DNA from: Capsicum annuum
Taxonomy: Eukaryota > Streptophyta > Magnoliopsida > Solanales > Solanaceae
Length of the DNA: 64,000 nucleotides
Assembly (NCBI RefSeq): GCF_002878395.1
Contig: NC_061118.1
Location: 91,973,875 to 92,037,874 of the forward strand
Direction: 5' to 3'
Shown here: one piece after another, positions 58,608 through 64,000 of the stretch
How positions within the stretch are numbered: position 1 is the stretch's first letter
How the letters are laid out: each line of letters opens with the position of its first letter
Notes under the pieces: generated by a model
What the model saw: the letters and a program-made list of their open reading frames with translations, nothing else
Told to the model about the DNA's origin: nothing
Databases searched by the model: none
Made by a program: the position numbers and the translations under genes

Positions 58608-60321
58608 AGCTTGTAACGCCCCAAGATCCCATCCTGAGATGTCACACGGTGCTTAAATCCACACGCGGCCTTAAGCTAACCCTCTAAACCTGCCATCACT
58701 TCTAGAACTTACTTTGACAATAGTCATGCTAATATAAGAGAGAATGACATATCATAAACATACTGGAATAAGATAAGAAACTAGCCTGTACAATCCAAAA
58801 TACTGAAATTCTGTACATACCAACCCTTTAATCTGACAAAGCCTCTATACATCAAAATCAAGGAGACATTGGCACAAACCACCAACTAACTCAAATAGTA
58901 CTGAAAGCCATAACAACAAAACGGTATCACAAAATTATAAGCATGGTCCTCGAACCATGAGGACTCACTACTAAGAAGACAAAAAGCGGCACCTGAAAAT
59001 TGCTAACGCGGCTGAGAACCTGAACCTACATTACGAGAAAATGTAGCCCATAGGAAAATATGAGGGTCAGTACTTTGGAATGTACTGAGTATGTAGGGCT
59101 GCATGAAAAAATGTAAATATCATTATCAATTTTATGAAAATATGCAGATGTACAATGATGGCTCACTTGGCTTGAGTTAGATTGAAACATACTTTTCATG
59201 ATCGCATCATAAATAAATCATATGATGAAAACCTCATAAATCATCATAAATAACTCAACTCTTCAACTCAAGACTCGGAGTGACTATAATTCAAGAACCT
59301 TGACTCTTATGGACATGGGAAGTTCTTATAACCGACATAAACCATGTGAGCTACATGGAGTTCAACATTTTTCCCTCCTAAGGAGAGAACCCCACATTGG
59401 CGGGAGCATCGTACTCCTGCCAAGGAGTGTAACCTAAATTTAGTGATCACATTCTCATACTCGGACTCCGGCCTATAATTATGAATATCAATCCTACAGT
59501 GGCACTTAGTTTTAGGGGAAATACCATATTTCACGCTTGATGCCAAATACTACTCCCAGACACAAGCTTAGAATGTGTTAGGAAATCCACCACAAACATC
59601 ACAAGGGTCTATCATGAAGATCAAATCAAATCTCTTTCTTATTTATCAAATCATAATTAATTTGTGGATCCTAACTCGACTTAAATCAAATCAATCACTC
59701 TCAATATCAAAATGGATTAATTCATTAAGTCATGGCAACATCAATAACTTTGAGGAAATATCAAGACTTATTGTAACAACTCAAGTTTCATGAATTAATA
59801 TACTCAATAATCCAATTTGTCATAAGGAAGCATAGAGCTTGACACATATCTTGAAAGCACTTGAAATACCAACTCACGGTAGGAACTTGAAATTCACAAT
59901 ATTAAATATCAAGTCATCACTTGGAAATTATAAAATAATCATGTATAACAAAACTTGAACAATTTATATTCTCATAATCTTATTATGAAGTAATTTGGGT
60001 ATAAACCCACTTGCAAAATCATATAAATCCATAATAAAAATCAAAGTTTTGAGCACAAGAACGAAAGAATTGCTCTTGTTTAAAACCCCACATACCTTAA
60101 TCTTTGAAATTGGTTGAACTATAGTGCTTGAGACTTTACTCACACATGTAATAAAAAAAAATTCTTGAAGCCCACTCTACGAGGAACTTGATTCTTGAAG
60201 GAATCTTGAAGATTTATGGATGATTTTTGGAAGATTAATTTCCTTAAATAAAACCCTAGATATATTTTTTAAGAGAATTGGAAGAGAGAAATGAAGGAAT
60301 TAGGTTTTGAATGAGAATTCT

Positions 60322-60340
60322 CATATATATAAAGGCCTCC
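60322..60340 (-). promoter_or_regulatory. TATA box of the F 5' LTR
   Basis: The minus strand reads GGCCTTTATATATATGA, a strong TATA box about 60 bases downstream (in element sense) of the U3 palindromic array. Confidence 0.6.
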
Positions 60341-60403
60341 AAAAATGGGAAAATGACCAAAATACCCGTGCAAAAATCATGCATCAATTGCTGAAAAAAA
60401 TAG

Positions 60404-60558
60404 TTGATAACATCCGTGACAAGCCGTCAGGCCCCTGATAGGCCGTCACGAATTGTCGTCACAAAAAGGATGGATTTTGTGACTTTCTGCCTTAAGGTGA
60501 CGACATTTTGTGATGGGCCATCAGGCTTGTGATAAGTCGTCACAAAAGGTCGTCACGA
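60404..60558 (-). repeat. Two 93-bp spaced palindromic units in U3 of F
   Basis: Units start at about 60405 and 60498. Arms: TGACGACATTTTGTGATGGG and GTGATAAGTCGTCACAAAAG; the first unit has CCGTCACGAATTGTCGTCAC. Word, dyad structure and spacing match the arrays of Outer, although Outer is an Athila-like element. Confidence 0.85.
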
Positions 60559-60909
60559 ATTCTCCAGGCTGACACACTGGAGTAAAATAAGCATAACTCT
60601 TTGCTCTAATATTGGATTTTGATGAAATGGGTATCGTTGGAAATCTAGTTCAATTATATATCTTTTGATAGGTCATGATCTCAATAATTCGTAGAACAAT
60701 GGGAGATATACTCATTTGAAGTTGACTATGCCAAAATCCTTCTCAAGAATTCAATCGGTAAAGAATGTTTTGATTCTCCCAATCATTAGGACATCTTTAA
60801 AGACTTAATACACATCATCCTTTACCAGAAAACAACCAAAACACTATAATTTATTTATCATAGGCTTGATTCATGGTGGAACTATTGGTTAGAATCTCGG
60901 GGTATTCTA

Positions 60910-61648
60910 TATTGTTTATAGGTATTGATTGCTAGTCATAATTATTAGTTATTGATGTTAGGTTATGATATTACTCGCTGATTATATTAAGAGTTTTAGG
61001 TGAAAGCCCCAATTGGCTTAGATCCCACATCACTCTTGAAAGAGGGGTGTTGGTTATGAGTAATTATGAAAAACTATTTAATACTAGTTATCTCCTTTGC
61101 ATTATATTAGAAATAAGGATGGTATGTGATTTAGCTACATTTATGGGCATCATTCTAGAAATAGGGATGCTAAGTTGATATTTTTGATTGGTAAGTTTAG
61201 CATGCTCATAGGTATTTTAAAGAACCCATGAATGCAATTTTAGTGTTGTGTTGAAAGACTAGCAATAAGAGAAAATCTAGCCTACCCATGTCTTTGACTA
61301 AGAAATGTACTAACCTTCAAATATGCATTACATGAATGACCCCTAGGATTGCATAACTCCAAAACTCTTCTGTTGATGGATTTTATTCAATAAATTGTCG
61401 ATCTTACTTAGTGTCATAAGTAAATTTTATTTAAACTAAATTTCAACTCACAACTCCCCCCTCCCACAATTTTTATTTATGTTTTTCTTTAAATATACAT
61501 TGTGGGTCAACACCTTGTAACTTTCAATGTACATACGTCCTAAAAGATAAATTACACTTCCAATGGATTTTACCCCAACAAAAGTTGGACTATTATATTG
61601 ACAATGATCACCTTGCACCAAAAAATTGGTGTAAGTTGAGCATTATCA
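60910..61648 (+). repeat. LTR end of element G (plus strand, 5' truncated)
   Basis: The 3' part of an Athila-like LTR ending TTGAGCATTATCA at 61648, as in Outer (GCATTATCA), followed by a primer site. Its U3 is absent because F adjoins at 60909. Confidence 0.65.
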
Positions 61649-61652
61649 TAAA

Positions 61653-61670
61653 TGGCTTCGTTGTTGGGGA
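61653..61670 (+). promoter_or_regulatory. Primer binding site of G (tRNA-Asp type)
   Basis: TGGCTTCGTTGTTGGGGA lies four bases after the LTR end. It aligns with TGGCGCCGTTGCCGGGGA with four changes, so it is decayed. Confidence 0.7.
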
Positions 61671-61795
61671 GTGAAACTTAGTTTTTGCTTGTGTGGTGTT
61701 GTTAGTAACTTTGTGTTTAATCGTAGTGTTTCACTATACGTTAGTTGTTGTTTGTGGTCTTTTGAATAGGTGACTATTATTTCATCCAAATAGCC

Positions 61796-64000
61796 ATGAG
61801 TCGAGAGGGGATCAACAATAACTCATCATATGAATATGCAGAGGTTATGGATCTTCTTGGTAATGGTAAATATTATAGTGCCATCCGTATTCCATATACA
61901 GAGGGAAAAGGTTGTTTGGGGGTCAATCACATAAAGTTCCAATTTTCATTTGAAGAACTTTATTGAAGTATGCTCTTCATTTGATGTCGCCCATATCTAA
62001 CAATAGTCTATTCGGTTGAGGATTTTCTCATTCTTTTTAAGGGTGAAATGGTGTTGTGGTTGAGATCTCTACCTGTCGGTTCACATCTTGGGTCGAGCTT
62101 AAGGATACCTTTTTAGATCGATATTTCCCTATTTCAAAGATGTTGAAATTTATGGACGAAATCATAAATTTTCATCAATATAGTGAGCGTTTATATAAAG
62201 TATGGAAAAGGTTTAAGGATAAAATGTTGCAATGCCCAAACCATGAAGTTCCTGAGAAGATGCTTCTCCAAGTACTTTATTGAGAGTTATATCAATTGAA
62301 TAAAACCATTATTTATAATAGTTCTGGAGGGTCCCTTATCAAGTTGCCTTATAAAGATCCATCAAGCGTGTTAGATCAAGTGACTAAGTTAGATAGAGGT
62401 TAGAACATGGAGGAGACCAAGGTGTCCATGGGGGATCCTTCTACATCCTTTATGGGTCAAGATCAAAGAAAAAAATACGAGGAAAATGATTCAAATATAA
62501 TAAAGGTGAGATCACACCTTGAACTTCTTACTCCATATATGATGGGAACATTGTCTTAAGGAATCAATCCTATAGCTTCAAGGAATGCTAGGGTATATGA
62601 AGATGAACAAAGAGAGATACTTAAGAGAGACATGATATTGTTTCTATAAAATTTGGTGGGTTCCCACATTGTCTACCAAAGGCAAGGTGGGAATCAAGGT
62701 CGGAACAATGAGAATTGAGACATATCCCTTATTGAAATAGAGAGATATGTAAATGAAGATGTTTTGGCCCGAATCTTTGTAGAAGTTGAGGGGATCGACA
62801 ATATAGTGAAGGAAATGAGGATTGACTTCACCTAGTTACATCAAATAGTAGAGTTCAATTTAACCACCATTCAACAATTAGAGCCAAAATTGAATAAAAT
62901 ATCGGCACACATCAGTGCAAGACAAAACAGAGATATGCCGAGTGGTATGGTAACAAAATGATATTATCACTAGAAGTGGGAAAACTCTTAGCATAGGCAT
63001 GGAGCTTAATTGTGACCCCAATGGGAGAGCAAAAGATGCTCTAGAAAATATGAGGAGAAAGAGGCCAAATAATAATGAGTTAAAGGCAAGTGAAGTTATC
63101 ATTGAAAATTCAAGGTGAAAGAACCTCAAAGTGGCTCCATCCAGAAATTACAATTCCTTCCCCTTGTCCCTAAAGGCTAAACATTAAAGGGGATAATGCT
63201 AAGTTCAAGAAGTTTCTTGAAAAATTTAGCAACCTAACTATCAACATTTCATTGATAAAAGCCTTGGCATAAATTTTAGGGTATCTAACTTTATGAAATA
63301 ATTAGTCACCAAAAAACGGCTTATGTAGGGGAGACAATAGAAGTGACTTATCATTATAGTGCAATGTCAAGCACGATGATGGAAAATAAGGAAGACCTCA
63401 GTGCATTAAAAATCCCTTGCACCATTGAAATATTCTAATTTGTAAAGGACTTGTGTGACCTCGGGGCGATTATAATTTAATTCCATATGATGTATTTCAT
63501 AAGATAGGGTTGGGGAAACCGTAACCTACCATTATGAGAATATTAATATCTGACCAAACCATCAAGAAACCTATGGAGGTAGTACATGATGTTCTAGTAA
63601 AAGTCGATTGATTCATCTTTTAGACTGATCATGATCCTTGATTATAAAATTGACCATGAAATCCCTATTTTTCTTGGAAGGCTATTTATCCATCGGGAGG
63701 GCATTGGCGGACATGGAGTGCAGTGAGATGAATTTTTGAATTAATGATGAAGAAGTATCTTTCAATGTATGCAAAGCCATGAAACAGCCAATGGACTTAC
63801 AAGTAGTCTCAATAATCAATGTCATTGATGATGAGATAATGAAGTTTGTTGATGTGAATCTAATGAATGAAGCCTTAGTAGTAGTTTTATGGAATTATGA
63901 AAGTGGTGAATCAAAGAGTTCAATAAGGTGGTGGCCTTTTTAATTGGACTTAGATCTTACACCAAAAATCCAATAAATTAGATCTTGATCTAAAAAATCG
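61796..64000 (+). pseudogene. Element G: Athila-like gag-protease, running off the window
   Basis: The gag start at 61796 reads MSREGINNNSSYEYAEVMD, with stops and frameshifts soon after. A gag core at 62056-62283 has FTSWVELKDTFLDRYFPISK, MDEIINFHQ and MLQCPNHEVPEKML. The protease region at about 63190-63770 has FLEKFSNLTINI, CDLGAI (frame-shifted) and MRILISDQTIKKPMEVVHDV, which parallels Outer's MRLVMVDRSVKWPMGMLHDV. Decay is heavier than in Outer. Pol would lie beyond 64000. Confidence 0.75.

Larger units (their letters stand above)
53035..60909 (-). mobile_element. Element F: chromovirus, nearly complete, 3' LTR truncated
   Basis: A minus-strand element with a 2.3-kb 5' LTR (58612-60909), iMet primer site, gag, protease, RT-RNase H, integrase and chromodomain-like tail, polypurine tract and only the first 557 bp of its 3' LTR (53035-53591). 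It is of the same Tekay/Del type as Inner but another family: the coding regions align well while U3 differs. Since the left end is truncated, no target duplication can be sought. Confidence 0.9.
58612..60909 (-). repeat. 5' LTR of F (about 2.3 kb)
   Basis: The minus strand ends GGGGCGTTACA at 58612. The start is at about 60909, where the expected TGTAATACC reads TAGAATACC. TATA CCTTTATATATATGA is at 60322-60340. The U3 palindromic units lie at 60404-60558. No coding. Confidence 0.88.

Overview
This is repeat-dense plant nuclear DNA with no host gene that I can recognise. The gag and chromodomain-type pol proteins, the LTR ends (TGTAATACCCC, TGTCATGACCC) and the initiator-Met primer sites resemble Solanaceae (nightshade, pepper or tomato type) pericentromeric DNA. 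That placement comes from remembered families, not from a search. Nearly every base that can be assigned belongs to Ty3/gypsy LTR retrotransposons in various states of decay. Two lineages alternate: chromodomain-bearing Tekay/Del-type elements (primer site for tRNA-iMet, GGGGGAGAT-type polypurine tract) and Athila-like elements (primer site for tRNA-Asp, a third ORF after pol, polypurine tract AAGTTGAGGGTGTTGA). All coding regions are broken by stops, frameshifts or deletions.

Layout. 1-5386: minus-strand chromovirus A (pol, gag, primer site, 5' LTR), cut by the window edge. 5402-6725 and 27512-30139: the two halves of minus-strand gypsy element B (gag and leader on the left; primer site and LTR on the right), split by the large insertion between them. 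6726-27511: Athila-like element 'Outer', plus strand, with both LTRs, gag-protease and ORF3 but no reverse transcriptase or integrase. 13268-23887: chromovirus 'Inner', plus strand, inserted in ORF3 of Outer, with both LTRs and a clean GGTTA target duplication. 30140-31984: A/T-rich DNA with a Mutator-like transposase relic and a degenerate GATACAT repeat. 31985-34630: parts of two further LTRs (H minus, J plus). 34631-46773: a 12.1-kb composite of minus-strand Athila-like element C and an inverted relative D, inserted in LTR J, which resumes at 46774-47397. 47398-53034: two minus-strand Athila-like LTR plus 3'-leader modules (E1, E2) with a gag scrap between them. 53035-60909: minus-strand chromovirus F, almost complete but with its 3' LTR cut. 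60910-64000: plus-strand Athila-like element G (LTR end, primer site, gag-protease), running off the window.

The strongest unexplained signal lies in the LTRs. In most families seen here, the stretch just upstream of the TATA box holds several 34-70 bp units rich in dyad symmetry, in most cases spaced about 90-115 bp apart. Each family uses its own 'word', yet two lineages that differ in primer tRNA (Outer and F) share essentially the same 92-bp unit. Outer also carries extra copies in front of ORF3. This looks like a recurrent promoter, enhancer or hairpin module that moves between, or is convergently built in, unrelated LTRs. A second regularity is a PPT-like block, followed by a purine-rich tract, 750-820 bp upstream of the true polypurine tract in four Athila-like elements.

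All element names (A, B, Outer, Inner, C-J) are local labels. Domain assignments come from reading translations by eye. Boundaries marked approximate could move by tens of bases.
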